NCBI RefSeq assembly: GCF_025232395.1
Contig: NZ_CP065938.1
Coordinates: 434,001-498,000 of the forward strand
Source: Taurinivorans muris
GTDB lineage: Bacteria > Desulfobacterota > Desulfovibrionia > Desulfovibrionales > Desulfovibrionaceae
Direction: 5' to 3'
DNA: 64,000 nucleotides
Part shown: one piece after another, positions 35,060 to 44,629 of the stretch
Layout: the number at the start of each line of letters is the position of its first letter
Position numbering within the stretch: the stretch's first letter is position 1
Program-made: the position numbers and the translations under genes
The notes under the pieces: model-generated
The model's input: the letters and a program-made list of their open reading frames with translations, nothing else
What the model was told of the DNA's origin: nothing
Databases searched by the model: none

Positions 35060-35280
35060 CTATGGCGTTTCAGTGAATTCTGATTGAAGCCGTTTCAGAA
35101 AAAACTCTGCCGCTTTTGAAAATATTTGATTTTTTTTCCAAACGATATATAAGTTCGCTTCCAGCTTCGGCGAAAGCGGTCTAAAGCATAATTCACTGCT
35201 GCCAGTCGTATTTATAAGCTTATCCAAGGTAATAATGTATCCTAATCCCGCTTTTGCGAGCCAGGAGGCATTATTGACCA
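35060..35280 (-). pseudogene. C-terminal remnant of a LysR-type regulator
   Basis: The minus-strand frame ending at 35060 reads NNASWLAKAGLGYIITLDKL, then INTTGSSELCFRPL, LEANLYIVWKK and AAEFFLKRL, the end of a LysR effector-binding domain. About 75 residues remain; the DNA-binding half is missing. The frame continues past 35280 but from there is antisense to an aldo/keto reductase remnant, so homology should end near 35280. Not functional as a regulator. Confidence 0.7.
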
Positions 35281-35461
35281 AGTCACAGCGGCGCAAGTTA
35301 TTTTGCGTTGGAATTTGCAAAAGGGAGTTGTTGTCATTCCCGGAACGGGCAATCCTGATCATATTAAGGAAAATCTCGATTTATTCGGCTTCGCTCTTGG
35401 CGCTGATGATATGGACAGGATGAATGCTCTTGACAGAAATGAAAAGCATGATTGGTATTAA
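35273..35461 (+). pseudogene. C-terminal remnant of an aldo/keto reductase
   Basis: From about 35282 the plus-strand frame reads VTAAQVILRWNLQKGVVVIP, then GTGNPDHIKENLDLFGFAL and ALDRNEKHDWY before TAA at 35459. This is the C-terminus of an aldo/keto reductase (AQVxLRW, the NADP-binding IPGTGNPxHIxEN segment). About 59 residues remain and no start codon or N-terminal barrel is present. It abuts a LysR remnant on the other strand. Confidence 0.8.
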
Positions 35462-35465
35462 AACA

Positions 35466-35493
35466 GCATAAGCCCTCTGGTGAGGGCTTATGC
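35466..35493 (-). terminator. Terminator hairpin after proS
   Basis: GCATAAGCCCTC (35466-35477) pairs perfectly with GAGGGCTTATGC (35482-35493), loop TGGT. On the minus strand it is followed by TGTTTTAAT, so it ends the proS transcript; it may have served the reductase on the other strand too. Confidence 0.75.
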
Positions 35494-35522
35494 GCTTATA
35501 GGGGGTGGAAATTTTTGGTTTG

Positions 35523-37256
35523 TTATTTCCACGCGTTGAGCATTTCTTGATATAAGTTTTCAAAATCCGCTTTATAATTCTCAGCACTGATGGAAGATTT
35601 CTCACCGATTTTACGGATTTTTGTTTCGATAACGCCTTTTTCAAGGCTTTTTCCTCCGACGATAAGCTGCAAAGGAATACCGACGAGATCCGCATCCTTA
35701 AATTTTATGCCGGGGCGTTCTTCCCTGTCGTCATAAAGGACATCGATGTTTTTTTCTTTCATATGTACGTAGAGTTCTTCACATTTTGCATTAACAGCCT
35801 GATTTTTAGGGTCAAGGTTGATGATGATGATTTCATAAGGAGCAAGCGGAGGCGGGAACATAATGCCGTTTTCGTCATTGTTTTGTTCAATGCATGCGGC
35901 AACGACACGGGAAACCCCGATGCCGTAACAGCCCATGATGATGGTGTTTTCTTTACCGTTTTCGTCAAGATACACAGCATGCATGGCTTCGCTGTATTTT
36001 GTGCCGAGTTTGAATATATGCCCGACTTCAATGCCTTTTTTCAGCTCAAGCGGTTTGCCGCAGTGAGGGCAGACATCGCCGGCTTCGGCGTTTCTGATGT
36101 CGGCATACCGGGTGATTTTGCAATCTCTTTGCAAGGATAAATGCAATACGTGGGTATCGCCTTTATTGGCACCTGCGATCCAATCGTTTGCAGTTTGCAG
36201 TTCATAGTCCGCAATAACCGTATCCACGCCGATAAGGGAATGAGGACCGGCAAAACCGACAGGAGCGTTTGTGAGCTGCTGAACCTGTTCAGGAGTTGCG
36301 AATTCAAGCTCATCAACATCGAGTAAGTTTTTGAGTTTGATAAGATTGAGTTCTCTGTCTCCGCGCAAAAGAGCCGCAACCGGTTTGCCGTCAGCCATGA
36401 AAAGAAGCGTTTTGAGAATATTTTTTGTGCTTACGTGTAAAAACTCCGCAACTTCTTCAACCGTGTGGCTGTTAGGCGTCGCCACTTCTTCCATATCGGG
36501 GCAAGAATCGGAATTGATTGTTTTGGGAGGAAGAATGGCGCAGCGTTCCACATTGGCGGCGAACGTGCAGTTCGGCCAATTGGTGCAAGCTGCGATGGTA
36601 TCTTCGCCTGTTTCCGCCAGCACCATGAATTCATGGGAGAAATTGCCTCCGATAGCTCCGGTATCAGCTTCCACGGGACGGAAATTTAAAGCCATATTGG
36701 TAAAAATTTTGTTATAGGCTTCAAACATGTTTTTATAACTTTTATCGGCGCCTTCATCATTGCAGTCAAAAGAATAGGCGTCTTTCATCAAAAATTCGCG
36801 TCCGCGCATAAGTCCGAAACGGGGGCGGATTTCATCACGGAATTTGGTTTGAATTTGATATAAATTGAGAGGAAGCTGGCGATAGGAACGGACTTCACCC
36901 CGAAGCAAATCGGTGATAACTTCTTCATGGGTCGGTCCCAAACAGTAATCCCGCTCGTGCCTGTCTTTAAAACGCAGCAGTTCTTTACCGTATTTTTGCC
37001 ATCTTCCCGATTCCTGCCATAAATCGGCAGGCTGCACGGAGGGCATTAAAATTTCTTGAGAGCCGGCATTGTTCATTTCCTGACGGATGATGTTCGCCGC
37101 CTTGTTCAAAGCTCTTAAACCGAAGGGCAGCCATGTGTAAATGCCCGAGGTTAATTTTCTGATCATTCCCGCGCGCAGCAAAAGTTTGTGGCTAATAACC
37201 TCCGCTTCGGCAGGAGCTTCTTTCAATGTGGGAATATAGGAAGAACTCCAACGCAT
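35523..37256 (-). CDS. proS: Prolyl-tRNA synthetase
   Basis: A 577-residue class II synthetase of the bacterial type. Motif 1 and 2 regions ([38 protein letters not shown]), the editing INS domain (about residues 225-400, [15 protein letters not shown]) and motif 3 ([15 protein letters not shown]) followed by the anticodon-binding domain (ILYDDR-like [19 protein letters not shown]) are all present. Length is typical. Last gene of the minus-strand rarD-ispG-proS unit; ispG stops 10 bases upstream. Confidence 0.96.
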   Translation of the reverse strand: MRWSSSYIPTLKEAPAEAEVISHKLLLRAGMIRKLTSGIYTWLPFGLRALNKAANIIRQEMNNAGSQEILMPSVQPADLWQESGRWQKYGKELLRFKDRHERDYCLGPTHEEVITDLLRGEVRSYRQLPLNLYQIQTKFRDEIRPRFGLMRGREFLMKDAYSFDCNDEGADKSYKNMFEAYNKIFTNMALNFRPVEADTGAIGGNFSHEFMVLAETGEDTIAACTNWPNCTFAANVERCAILPPKTINSDSCPDMEEVATPNSHTVEEVAEFLHVSTKNILKTLLFMADGKPVAALLRGDRELNLIKLKNLLDVDELEFATPEQVQQLTNAPVGFAGPHSLIGVDTVIADYELQTANDWIAGANKGDTHVLHLSLQRDCKITRYADIRNAEAGDVCPHCGKPLELKKGIEVGHIFKLGTKYSEAMHAVYLDENGKENTIIMGCYGIGVSRVVAACIEQNNDENGIMFPPPLAPYEIIIINLDPKNQAVNAKCEELYVHMKEKNIDVLYDDREERPGIKFKDADLVGIPLQLIVGGKSLEKGVIETKIRKIGEKSSISAENYKADFENLYQEMLNAWK

Positions 37257-37266
37257 ACTGTCCTCT

Positions 37267-38358
37267 TCATACTTTTTTTAGCTTGTCCAATTCAGCCATG
37301 AATGTTTGTAATAAATTTTCTTCACCTTGTATAGAGTGAATAACGGTTCCTTTTTTAAAAATCACGCCTTTGCCTCTGCCGCCCGCAAGCCCTATATCCG
37401 CCTCTTTCGCTTCTCCCGGACCGTTGACGACACACCCCATAACCGCAACTTTCAAATTGTCGGGCAATTCGATAAGTTTTTCTTCGATTTTTTCGGCTAA
37501 GGCTATGAGGTCGATCTCAGTCCGTCCGCATGTGGGGCAGGAAATAAGTTCCGCTCCGATTTGTCTTGCGCCGGATGAACGCAAAATTTCTTTGGCAACA
37601 GCAAGTTCTTCAACGGGATTGGCAGTCAAAGACACGCGTATCGTATCACCGATTCCCTGCAAAAGCAAGCTGCCTATGCCTAATGCCGATTTTACGCTGC
37701 CGCGTATTGGCGTGCCCGCTTCCGTGACGCCTAAATGAATGGGATAATCCGTTTTTTCCGATAAAAGCATATTGGCTTTTATGGTATCAATGACTGAAGA
37801 AGATTTTATGGAAACCTTGATTTGAGTGACACCTCGTTCTTCCAAATACGCGGTGTGGCGCAAAGCGCTTTCAACAAGCGCTTCTGGGCTCGGATGTCCG
37901 TATTTGTCCAATAAATCTTTTTCCACGGAGCCGGAATTTACTCCCACACGGACAGAGGCATCGCAGGCAAGGATTTGTTTTGCCAGCACATCGATAGGTT
38001 TGGTGTCCAAAATATCTTGTTCGTTTTTTTTCAGGATATTTCCGGGATTAATCCTGAGAGCGGTGAAACCGGCGTCAAGAGCCATAAGCGCCAGCCTGTA
38101 ATCAAAATGAATATCGGCGACAAGCGGAACGGGGCTTTGCCTGTTGAGCTCGGAAAGTTTTTTTCCTGTTTCCATATCAGGAACGGCAACCCTGACAATT
38201 TCGCAGCCGTTTTCCGCTAATTTGTCGATTTGTTCAAGCGTTGCTTTAATGTTTTTGGTGGAAGTATTGGTCATACTCTGAATACGGATAGGATTTTTGC
38301 CGCCGATCAGGTATTGTCCGATTTTTACTGTGCGAGTTTTTTTTCTTGGTTCAAACAT
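37267..38358 (-). CDS. ispG: 4-hydroxy-3-methylbut-2-en-1-yl diphosphate synthase
   Basis: A 363-residue iron-sulfur enzyme of the MEP isoprenoid pathway (GcpE). It shows [19 protein letters not shown] at the N-terminal TIM barrel and the cluster ligands [12 protein letters not shown], then [18 protein letters not shown] (Cys and Glu). It reductively dehydrates MEcPP to HMBPP with electrons from ferredoxin or flavodoxin. Three bases separate it from rarD upstream and 10 from proS downstream. Confidence 0.96.
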   Translation of the reverse strand: MFEPRKKTRTVKIGQYLIGGKNPIRIQSMTNTSTKNIKATLEQIDKLAENGCEIVRVAVPDMETGKKLSELNRQSPVPLVADIHFDYRLALMALDAGFTALRINPGNILKKNEQDILDTKPIDVLAKQILACDASVRVGVNSGSVEKDLLDKYGHPSPEALVESALRHTAYLEERGVTQIKVSIKSSSVIDTIKANMLLSEKTDYPIHLGVTEAGTPIRGSVKSALGIGSLLLQGIGDTIRVSLTANPVEELAVAKEILRSSGARQIGAELISCPTCGRTEIDLIALAEKIEEKLIELPDNLKVAVMGCVVNGPGEAKEADIGLAGGRGKGVIFKKGTVIHSIQGEENLLQTFMAELDKLKKV

Positions 38359-38361
38359 AGG

Positions 38362-39240
38362 CTAGCGCACCTTTTTGTTTTTATAGAGCATGTCAAGGGT
38401 ATAAATGAGCAGTGCAATCCAGACAAGCGGGAATGTTATGTAATCCGATGTTTTTATCGGTTCATGGGTATAGAAAACAGCCAGCAGGAAATTGATACTC
38501 GGAGCGGTGTATAAAATGAAACCGATGGTTGTGAACCGTACCGTTACGGTGGCGAAACTGAAAAGCATAAGCGGTATGCCCGTGTAAAAAACAGTCCCGG
38601 ACAACAGCAAATAATGCTTGAGCGGATAGTGTATGAGCCCGTAGTCCGGCTCGGTAAGAAAAAGCCATGCAAGGCTGAAAGGGAGAAGTATCAATGTTTC
38701 GGCACATAAGATGGATATTGCGTCCGCATTGATGATTTTATGCAGAAAACCGTAAATTGCGAAGGTAAAGCCTATGGCGAAACCATAATAGGGAATGTCG
38801 CCATAGGAAAGAATGCCGTACGCAACGCCGCAAAGAACAATGGTAATGGCGATAAGCTGATTTTTATTTAAAATATCATTGAAAAATATTCTTCCTAAAG
38901 CGATACTCATAAGGGGAGTCAAATAATATCCCAAACTGACTTCAATAGCTTTGCCAGAGTTTATCGCATAGGTATACACACCCCAGTTTCCGGCGATGAA
39001 TGCGGAAGCCAAGATAAGGTTGGTGAGGATTTTTTTTTCCGTAAAAAGGCTTTTTACAAGCCGAAACCGTTTTGTATAGGAAATAAGGATGATTGCAAAA
39101 ACAAAAGAACAAATAATACGCAGGCTTAAAATGCTCAGAGTATTTAAATACGCAAGTAGGGGCCAGAATAAAATTCCCGATCCCCATAAGCCTTGAGAGG
39201 CGATGCAAGCCAAAAGTCCTTTTTGTTTTTTTGAAAGCAT
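38362..39240 (-). CDS. rarD: RarD-type EamA permease
   Basis: A 292-residue membrane protein with ten predicted helices in two EamA repeats. The segment SQGLWGSGILFWPLLAYL and the central NWGVYTYAINSGKAIEVSLGYY with PLMSIALGRIFFND match the RarD branch (NWxxYxxAVNxGxxxExSLGYF). Substrate is not established; the family includes amino-acid and metabolite exporters. Only 3 bases before ispG, so likely cotranscribed. Confidence 0.85.
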   Translation of the reverse strand: MLSKKQKGLLACIASQGLWGSGILFWPLLAYLNTLSILSLRIICSFVFAIILISYTKRFRLVKSLFTEKKILTNLILASAFIAGNWGVYTYAINSGKAIEVSLGYYLTPLMSIALGRIFFNDILNKNQLIAITIVLCGVAYGILSYGDIPYYGFAIGFTFAIYGFLHKIINADAISILCAETLILLPFSLAWLFLTEPDYGLIHYPLKHYLLLSGTVFYTGIPLMLFSFATVTVRFTTIGFILYTAPSINFLLAVFYTHEPIKTSDYITFPLVWIALLIYTLDMLYKNKKVR

Positions 39241-39258
39241 ACGTATTGTTTAAAGATA

Positions 39259-39284
39259 ATAAAAGCGACCGAAGTCGCTTTTAT
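39259..39284 (-). terminator. Rho-independent terminator after the SlyB-like gene
   Basis: ATAAAAGCGAC (39259-39269) pairs with GTCGCTTTTAT (39274-39284), loop CGAA. On the minus strand it continues as TTTTATTATC, ending the slyB-like transcript before rarD. Confidence 0.8.
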
Positions 39285-39305
39285 AAAGAAAAAGATTAAG
39301 GTTTA

Positions 39306-39755
39306 TTAAATGGGTTCAACCCGTGAGAAATTATTGCCGAGCATGACTTTTACTTTTTGTCCGACAACAAGTTCGGAACTTGGACTTTCAACAACGGAAA
39401 GGGTTTGTCCTTGATCTGTTTCAATAATGATTTCAAGGGCTTTTCCGTTTATTTGTTTGCCTGTGTAAGCGCCTGCCAATAAACCTGCCGCACCGCCGAT
39501 AACTGTCGCGATAGTGCGTCCGGAACCGCTGCCGATGGCATTGCCGAGCACGGCACCTGTCGCGCCGCCGATAACACTGCCTAAAGTTTGTTCCGTTGAG
39601 TTATCAAGATCGACTTCATGGATACTGGTGATTTTTCCATAATACACATGGTAAGCCTGTGACTGGCCCACTCTTCCGCGCTGATTTGCCGTAGTGCATG
39701 CGGAAAACAGCAATACTGCCAAAAACATGGTCAATATAGCGAATTTTGTTTGCAT
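39306..39755 (-). CDS. Glycine-zipper outer-membrane lipoprotein (SlyB/Pcp family)
   Basis: A 149-residue lipoprotein with signal MQTKFAILTMFLAVLLFSAC (lipobox FSAC). The centre holds two glycine-zipper hairpins (SVIGGATGAVLGNAIGSGSG, TVIGGAAGLLAGAYTG) and the C-terminus a small beta domain (VVGQKVKVMLGNNFSRVEPI). This is the SlyB/Pcp/17-kDa-antigen layout, which stabilises the outer membrane. Between rarD and hisF but with its own terminator. Confidence 0.88.
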   Translation of the reverse strand: MQTKFAILTMFLAVLLFSACTTANQRGRVGQSQAYHVYYGKITSIHEVDLDNSTEQTLGSVIGGATGAVLGNAIGSGSGRTIATVIGGAAGLLAGAYTGKQINGKALEIIIETDQGQTLSVVESPSSELVVGQKVKVMLGNNFSRVEPI

Positions 39756-39779
39756 AGGTACCTCGAGTAAAATAGAAAA

Positions 39780-40562
39780 TTAATCTCTGACTGTTATGTT
39801 ATTCCTTTTTAATGCTGATTTCAAGTCTTTTATTGTATACATTCCATAGTGGACAATAGATGCGACAAGAGCTGCCGAAGCTTTGCCCTTTGTTACTGCT
39901 TCGTATAAATCTTCCGGTTTTCCTGCGCCTCCCGAAGCGATGACAGGAATTTGCACAGCTTCGCAGATCATTTTCGTAAGATTGATTTCGTAACCGTTTT
40001 TCGTGCCGTCCGCGTCAATGGAATTGACGCAAAGTTCTCCCGCTCCGGATTGTTCGCATTGCTTCGCCCAAGCGATTGCGTCAATTCCGCAATAGGTTCT
40101 GCCGCCATGAATGACGATTTCATAGCCGGAAGGAATTTTTTCAGTTTTTTCAACTTGTTTTATATCCATACCCACAACAATGGCTTGAGAGCCGAAGGCG
40201 TTTGCTCCTTGTTCAATGAGTTTGGGATTTTTAACCGCGGCGGAGTTTACGGATATTTTTTCAGCTCCCGCCAAAAGCACAGCCCGCATGTCTTCAACGG
40301 AGTTTATGCCGCCGCCGACACAAAAAGGAATGAAAATATTTTTTGCGACATTTTCAACGACTTCGAGCATTATGCCTCGTTTTTCGTGGGACGCCGTGAT
40401 GTCGTAAAAAACTATTTCGTCAGCCCCTTGTTTATAATATTTTTTTGCCGTTTCAACAGGGTCGCCGATATCGATATTGTTTTCAAATTTAATGCCTTTT
40501 GTCAATCTGCCGTCACGAACATCAAGGCAGGGAATAATTCTTTTACAAAGATTCGCTTTCAT
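39780..40562 (-). CDS. hisF: Imidazole glycerol phosphate synthase, cyclase subunit
   Basis: A 260-residue TIM-barrel cyclase with catalytic Asp in [20 protein letters not shown] and [14 protein letters not shown], plus phosphate loops [12 protein letters not shown]-like [13 protein letters not shown] and [14 protein letters not shown]. It uses ammonia from HisH to form IGP and AICAR in histidine synthesis. Nine bases after hisH. Only these two his genes occur here. Confidence 0.96.
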   Translation of the reverse strand: MKANLCKRIIPCLDVRDGRLTKGIKFENNIDIGDPVETAKKYYKQGADEIVFYDITASHEKRGIMLEVVENVAKNIFIPFCVGGGINSVEDMRAVLLAGAEKISVNSAAVKNPKLIEQGANAFGSQAIVVGMDIKQVEKTEKIPSGYEIVIHGGRTYCGIDAIAWAKQCEQSGAGELCVNSIDADGTKNGYEINLTKMICEAVQIPVIASGGAGKPEDLYEAVTKGKASAALVASIVHYGMYTIKDLKSALKRNNITVRD

Positions 40563-40571
40563 AATAAGACC

Positions 40572-41228
40572 TTATAGCGTATGATTCTGCATGCAGTATT
40601 CACTGAAATTTTTTAGGATTTGCAAGCCTGTTCCGCCGCTTTTTTCCGGGTGGAATTGTATCGCCCATAAGCCGTTGAAACCGTAAACGGCTGCAAATTC
40701 CTTGCCATAGGTCGAGGTTGCCAAAACAAGATTTGCGTCGGCAGGTTCGGGATAATAGCTATGGACATAATAAACCGTCTCGTTTGACCGGACATTTTTT
40801 AAAATAGGACTTTCTTTTTTTATATTGATACTGTTCCAGCCCATATGCGGAATACGGATTTTTTCGGGATTATTGTTTTCGTCCGTGCCGTCTGTCCAAT
40901 TTTCATTGAATTTTTTGCAGGTGCCTTTAATAATGCCCAGTGTTTCGGTATTGTTTTCCTCACTGTGTTCAAGAAGGATTTGACAGCCTAAGCATATTCC
41001 CAAAAGGGGTTTGTGATTGGCGGCAAGCGTTTTTAGAAGTTCGTCCTGCTTATTCTGCATAAGCCTGTCCATAGCTTGTTTGGCAGCTCCGACTCCCGGA
41101 AAAATCACCCCATGGGCTTTCATAATGGTATCGTCGTCATCGGTAATGCGGGCTTCTATGTTTAAAAATTCCAGGGCGCGCAAAACGCTTGTTTGGTTGC
41201 CGGCTTTATAATCAATAATCGCTATCAT
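40572..41228 (-). CDS. hisH: Imidazole glycerol phosphate synthase, glutaminase subunit
   Basis: A 218-residue class I glutamine amidotransferase. Catalytic Cys lies in LLGICLGCQILLEHS, His and Glu in WAIQFHPEKSGGTG, and the N-terminus IAIIDYKAGNQTSVLRAL is standard. The open frame continues upstream to 41666 but that part is antisense to serS and has no similarity, so ATG at 41228 with TTGAGGA upstream is the start. Its promoter overlaps that of the divergent serS. Confidence 0.95.
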   Translation of the reverse strand: MIAIIDYKAGNQTSVLRALEFLNIEARITDDDDTIMKAHGVIFPGVGAAKQAMDRLMQNKQDELLKTLAANHKPLLGICLGCQILLEHSEENNTETLGIIKGTCKKFNENWTDGTDENNNPEKIRIPHMGWNSINIKKESPILKNVRSNETVYYVHSYYPEPADANLVLATSTYGKEFAAVYGFNGLWAIQFHPEKSGGTGLQILKNFSEYCMQNHTL

Positions 41229-41257
41229 GGTATCCTCAAAAAAATCTGTATGGCAAA

Positions 41258-41286
41258 AGATTATCCTTGCTAATGTATTAAGTAAA
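41258..41286 (-). promoter_or_regulatory. Sigma-70 promoter of hisHF
   Basis: On the minus strand TTTACT (41281-41286), 17 bases, TAATCT (41258-41263). It shares 20 bases with the serS promoter on the other strand. Confidence 0.5.
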
Positions 41287-41295
41287 GGATAAAAT
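41267..41295 (+). promoter_or_regulatory. Sigma-70 promoter of serS
   Basis: TTGCTA (41267-41272), 17 bases, TAAAAT (41290-41295), giving a leader of about 65 bases before GTG at 41368. It overlaps the opposing hisH promoter, so only one polymerase can occupy the site at a time. Confidence 0.6.
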
Positions 41296-41367
41296 GTACG
41301 GGTAAACTTTCGGAAAACCGATAAGAGATTATTATTGATAAGGGATTGTTCCCTTAAGGAGGCTATT

Positions 41368-42636
41368 GTGCTTGATTTGAAAATTATGCAAAAAGAACCT
41401 GAACGTGTTGCAAAAGCGCTTTCTGACAGAAATTCAACAATTTCCATTGATGAATTTCTGAAACTCGACTCCCGCCGCCGCGCCGCCCTGTCGGAAGTTG
41501 AAACGCTGAAAAGCAAACGTAACAGCGAATCCGCACAAGTAGCAAAACTGAAGAAAGCCGGTGAAGACGCGAGCGCCCTTATGGCGGAACTTGGCAAATT
41601 GTCCGATAAAATCAAAGAATTGGACGCAGAAGCAGAAGCTATTAAAGCGGAACAGGAAGAATACATGCTTTGTGTTCCGAATATTCCGGATTCTTCCGTG
41701 CCTTACGGCAAAGATGAAAATGATAATGTGGAAGTCCATCGTTTCGGCGAACCGGCAAAATTTAATTTTCCGATAAAGGACCATGTGGACTTGGGTGCTC
41801 CTTTGGGACTTGATTTTGAAAGGGCTTCAAAACTTTCCGGGGCTAGATTCGCCGTTTCCATCGGCAAATTGGCACGTTTGGAAAGGGCTATCATGAATTT
41901 TTATGTGGATACGCAAACGTTGGAATTCGGGCATACGGAAGTCAATGTTCCTTTGCTTGTAACAAGAAACAGCATGAGAGGAACAGGGCAGCTTCCGAAA
42001 TTCGAGGAAGATTTATTCAAAATTCAAGGTTGGGAACATTTTCTTATTCCCACAGCAGAAGTTCCTTTGACCAATCTGCATGCGGGGGAAGTGCTTGAGG
42101 AAGACATGCTTCCTATCTGGTATACCGCCGCAAGTTCTTGTTTCCGTTCGGAAGCCGGGGCTTACGGCAAGGACACCCGCGGTCTTATCCGCCAGCACCA
42201 ATTCACGAAAGTTGAAATGGTGCATTTTTCCCATCCTGAAAAATCATGGGAAGACCTTGAAAAAATGCGCCGTTTTGCGGAAATTCTGCTTGAACGTTTG
42301 GAACTTCCTTATAGAACCATTACCCTTTGCACCGGAGATATGGGCTTTAGTTCCGCAAAAACCTATGATGTTGAAGTTTGGGTGCCTTCTCAAAACACGT
42401 ACAGGGAAATTTCTTCCTGCTCAAACTGCACGGATTTTCAAGCCCGCCGAGCCAATATCAAATTCAGACCGAAGGGCGGCGGCAAACCTGAATTTGTGCA
42501 CACTTTGAACGGTTCCGGACTTCCTACCGGCCGCTCACTTGTGGCTATTATGGAAAATTATCAGCAGGAAGACGGTTCTATCAAAGTGCCTGACGTATTG
42601 GTTCCGTATATGGGCGGATTAAAGGAAATCCGCTGA
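41368..42636 (+). CDS. serS: Seryl-tRNA synthetase
   Basis: A 422-residue class II synthetase. The N-terminal coiled-coil arm (about residues 25-105, rich in Lys/Glu) is followed by motif 2 ([20 protein letters not shown]) and motif 3 ([20 protein letters not shown]). The start is the GTG at 41368, 6 bases after AAGGAGG; a longer frame from 41335 lacks a ribosome site. Monocistronic; the desulfoferrodoxin promoter follows. Confidence 0.96.
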   Translation: MLDLKIMQKEPERVAKALSDRNSTISIDEFLKLDSRRRAALSEVETLKSKRNSESAQVAKLKKAGEDASALMAELGKLSDKIKELDAEAEAIKAEQEEYMLCVPNIPDSSVPYGKDENDNVEVHRFGEPAKFNFPIKDHVDLGAPLGLDFERASKLSGARFAVSIGKLARLERAIMNFYVDTQTLEFGHTEVNVPLLVTRNSMRGTGQLPKFEEDLFKIQGWEHFLIPTAEVPLTNLHAGEVLEEDMLPIWYTAASSCFRSEAGAYGKDTRGLIRQHQFTKVEMVHFSHPEKSWEDLEKMRRFAEILLERLELPYRTITLCTGDMGFSSAKTYDVEVWVPSQNTYREISSCSNCTDFQARRANIKFRPKGGGKPEFVHTLNGSGLPTGRSLVAIMENYQQEDGSIKVPDVLVPYMGGLKEIR

Positions 42637-42673
42637 AGCAGGCGGGAATATGAGAAAGCATATAAAGCTTAAC

Positions 42674-42702
42674 TTGACTTTTTAACTAATAATGATTATT
42701 AT
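42674..42702 (+). promoter_or_regulatory. Sigma-70 promoter of dfx-rub
   Basis: TTGACT (42674-42679), 17 bases, TATTAT (42697-42702). A 15-base palindrome covers the last part of the spacer and five bases of the -10 box, so bound repressor would block polymerase. Confidence 0.75.
42687..42701. promoter_or_regulatory. PerR/Fur-like 7-1-7 operator on the dfx promoter
   Basis: TAATAAT-G-ATTATTA is a perfect inverted repeat. It matches the Bacillus PerR consensus TTANAATNATTNTAA at all but two positions and also resembles a Fur half-site array. PerR control of oxygen-defence genes is known in Desulfovibrio. No fur/perR gene is in the window. Confidence 0.65.
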
Positions 42703-42729
42703 TTATTAATATCAATTGGAGGAAAAAAA

Positions 42730-43107
42730 ATGAATCAATTGCATGACGTTTATAAGTGTGTTCACTGTGGCAATATCGTAGAGTTTGTTAATCCCGGCAA
42801 AGCCCCTCTCATGTGCTGCGGTGAAAAAATGAAACATATGGTTGAAGGCACAAGCGACGGCGCTAAAGAAAAGCATGTTCCCGTTCTTGAAAAAACCGCC
42901 AACGGTTACAAAGTGACTGTCGGTTCCTCTCTTCATGCCATGACGGAAGAACATTACATTGAATGGATTGAACTTATCGCCGACGGCGTAAGCTATAAAA
43001 AATTCTTGAAACCAGGCGACGAACCTATTGCGGAATTTTGTCTTGAAGCAAAAAACGTTTTCGCACGCGAATATTGTAATTTGCACGGTCTTTATAAATC
43101 TGTGTAA
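42730..43107 (+). CDS. dfx: Desulfoferrodoxin (2Fe superoxide reductase)
   Basis: A 125-residue cytoplasmic enzyme that reduces superoxide to peroxide. Centre I (rubredoxin-like) has Cys10, Cys13, Cys29 and Cys30; centre II has His49, His69, His75, Cys116 and His119, with Glu47-Lys48 at the active-site lid. All ligands are present at classic spacing. Rubredoxin, its electron donor, follows in the same transcript. Ribosome site TTGGAGG. The promoter carries a PerR-like operator. Confidence 0.97.
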   Translation: MNQLHDVYKCVHCGNIVEFVNPGKAPLMCCGEKMKHMVEGTSDGAKEKHVPVLEKTANGYKVTVGSSLHAMTEEHYIEWIELIADGVSYKKFLKPGDEPIAEFCLEAKNVFAREYCNLHGLYKSV

Positions 43108-43128
43108 TATCATAAATGGAGAAAAAAT

Positions 43129-43287
43129 ATGGAAAAGTATGTATGTGACGTATGCGGTTATGAATATGACCCGGCTCTTGGCGATCCGGACAACGGCATA
43201 GCTCCGGGAACCGCATTCAAAGACATTGATGACAGTTGGGTTTGCCCAATCTGCGGCGCACCTAAATCCCAATTCAGCCCTGCATAA
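43129..43287 (+). CDS. rub: Rubredoxin
   Basis: A 52-residue one-iron redox protein: [12 protein letters not shown] and [13 protein letters not shown] supply the four Cys ligands (two CxxCG pairs). It passes electrons to desulfoferrodoxin, rubrerythrin and the flavodiiron oxidase. It begins 21 bases after dfx with TGGAG upstream and ends in a terminator. The classic order rub-roo is kept, with roo next. Confidence 0.97.
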   Translation: MEKYVCDVCGYEYDPALGDPDNGIAPGTAFKDIDDSWVCPICGAPKSQFSPA

Positions 43288-43292
43288 TGAAT

Positions 43293-43329
43293 AATAAGAG
43301 ATTCAATTTTGTTGAATCTCTTATTTTTT
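43293..43329 (+). terminator. Rho-independent terminator after rub
   Basis: AATAAGAGATTCAA (43293-43306) pairs with TTGAATCTCTTATT (43312-43325), then a T-run. It separates dfx-rub from roo, so roo depends on read-through or an unrecognised promoter in the 25 bases before it. Confidence 0.85.
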
Positions 43330-43354
43330 AAAAAACAATTTTTTTGAGGATAGC

Positions 43355-44563
43355 ATGAAACCTGTTTTATTGAAAGATGATATTTACTGGGTCGGCGCAG
43401 TTGATTATAATTTGCGTAATTTTCACCGTTACAGCCGTTCCCCGCAAGGTTCGACCTATAATGCCTATATTGTGAAAGATCAAAAAAACGTTCTTTTTGA
43501 CACTGTTGATGAAGAATATTGCGATGAACTTTTGAAACGTATTTCTGAAATCATGGACCCGACAGAAATTGATTATATCGTATGCAACCATATGGAAAAA
43601 GACCACGCAGGCAGTATTGAACGCATTGTTGAAGTTTGCAGGCCTGAAAAGATTTTCTGTTCCGCAATGGGTGAAAAATCCATGAAAGCGCAATTCAATA
43701 CGGAAGGCTGGCCTATTCAGGTCGTAAAAGACGGTGAACGTCTGAATATCGGCAAACGGAACATTACCTTCCTTGAAACCCGTATGCTGCACTGGCCGGA
43801 CAGCATGGTTTCTTATTTGGAGGAAGATAAGGTCTTGTTTTCAAACGATGCGTTCGGACAAAACGTTGCGACAAGCAGCCGCTTTGTTGATGAATATGAC
43901 CGTACTCTTTTGTCACATGCGATGAAAGATTATTATTACAATATTATTTTGCCTTATTCACCATTGGTTTTGAAAACAGTGGAAAGAATCGGCAAATTAG
44001 GCTTGCAGTTCGATATTATCGCACCGGATCACGGGCTTATTTTCAGAACGCAGGACGATATTAAATTTCTTTTTGACACCTATGTCGAAATGGCGACGCA
44101 GCCGTATAAACTTCGTGCTGTCATCGCTTTTGAATCTTTGTGGGGTGCAACCAAGAAAATGGCTTATGCTGTCGGTGACGGTCTGCAAAGCGTGGGCGTT
44201 CCGTTCACTATTATTGACGCGCAGGAAAATCATTGTTCAATGGTTATGAACGAGCTTGCCGATTCTTCCGCCCTTATTTTAGGCTCTTCCACAAGAAATA
44301 ACATGCCGCTCGTGAATATGCTCGGCGTAATTGCGAATGTCAAAGGCCTGAAACCTAAAAACCTTGTCGGGGCTGCTTTCGGCTCTTATGGCTGGTCAGG
44401 TGAATCTCCCAAAATGATTAATGATGAACTTGTCGCCATGGGGGTTGAAGTTGTCGCGGAACCGGTAAAAGCTTATTTCGGACCAAACGAAGCTGAATTG
44501 AAAGCTTGTTTTGAATTGGGACAAAAAGTTGGTTTGGCTCTTAAAGAAAAAGTGAACGCATAA
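43355..44563 (+). CDS. roo: Rubredoxin:oxygen oxidoreductase (flavodiiron protein)
   Basis: A 402-residue cytoplasmic oxidase that reduces oxygen to water, and often NO to N2O, with electrons from rubredoxin. The metallo-beta-lactamase domain has the di-iron ligands His79, Glu81, Asp83 and His84 (HMEKDHAGS), then LHWPDSM, FSNDAFGQN and APDHG for the remaining His/Asp ligands. The C-terminal flavodoxin domain (from about residue 255, AVIAFESLWGATKKMA) binds FMN. Numbering and length match the Desulfovibrio enzyme. Its own terminator follows. Confidence 0.96.
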   Translation: MKPVLLKDDIYWVGAVDYNLRNFHRYSRSPQGSTYNAYIVKDQKNVLFDTVDEEYCDELLKRISEIMDPTEIDYIVCNHMEKDHAGSIERIVEVCRPEKIFCSAMGEKSMKAQFNTEGWPIQVVKDGERLNIGKRNITFLETRMLHWPDSMVSYLEEDKVLFSNDAFGQNVATSSRFVDEYDRTLLSHAMKDYYYNIILPYSPLVLKTVERIGKLGLQFDIIAPDHGLIFRTQDDIKFLFDTYVEMATQPYKLRAVIAFESLWGATKKMAYAVGDGLQSVGVPFTIIDAQENHCSMVMNELADSSALILGSSTRNNMPLVNMLGVIANVKGLKPKNLVGAAFGSYGWSGESPKMINDELVAMGVEVVAEPVKAYFGPNEAELKACFELGQKVGLALKEKVNA

Positions 44564-44567
44564 GATT

Positions 44568-44608
44568 ATCCCGTATTCTTATCGTAAAGATAGGAATATG
44601 GGATTTTT
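44568..44608 (+). terminator. Rho-independent terminator after roo
   Basis: ATCCCGTATTCTTATC (44568-44583) pairs with GATAGGAATATGGGAT (44589-44604) with a few wobble pairs, followed by TTTT. Confidence 0.8.
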
Positions 44609-44629
44609 ATATTATTTTACGGAGGCATT

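Noticed and set aside
35235-35423. Plus-strand 62-residue frame overlapping the reductase remnant
   Set aside because: It is another frame of the remnant; the similarity to aldo/keto reductases lies in the frame ending at 35461.
41229-41666. 146-residue N-terminal extension of hisH
   Set aside because: Antisense to serS, no similarity, no ribosome site; hisH has a good start at 41228 with its own promoter.
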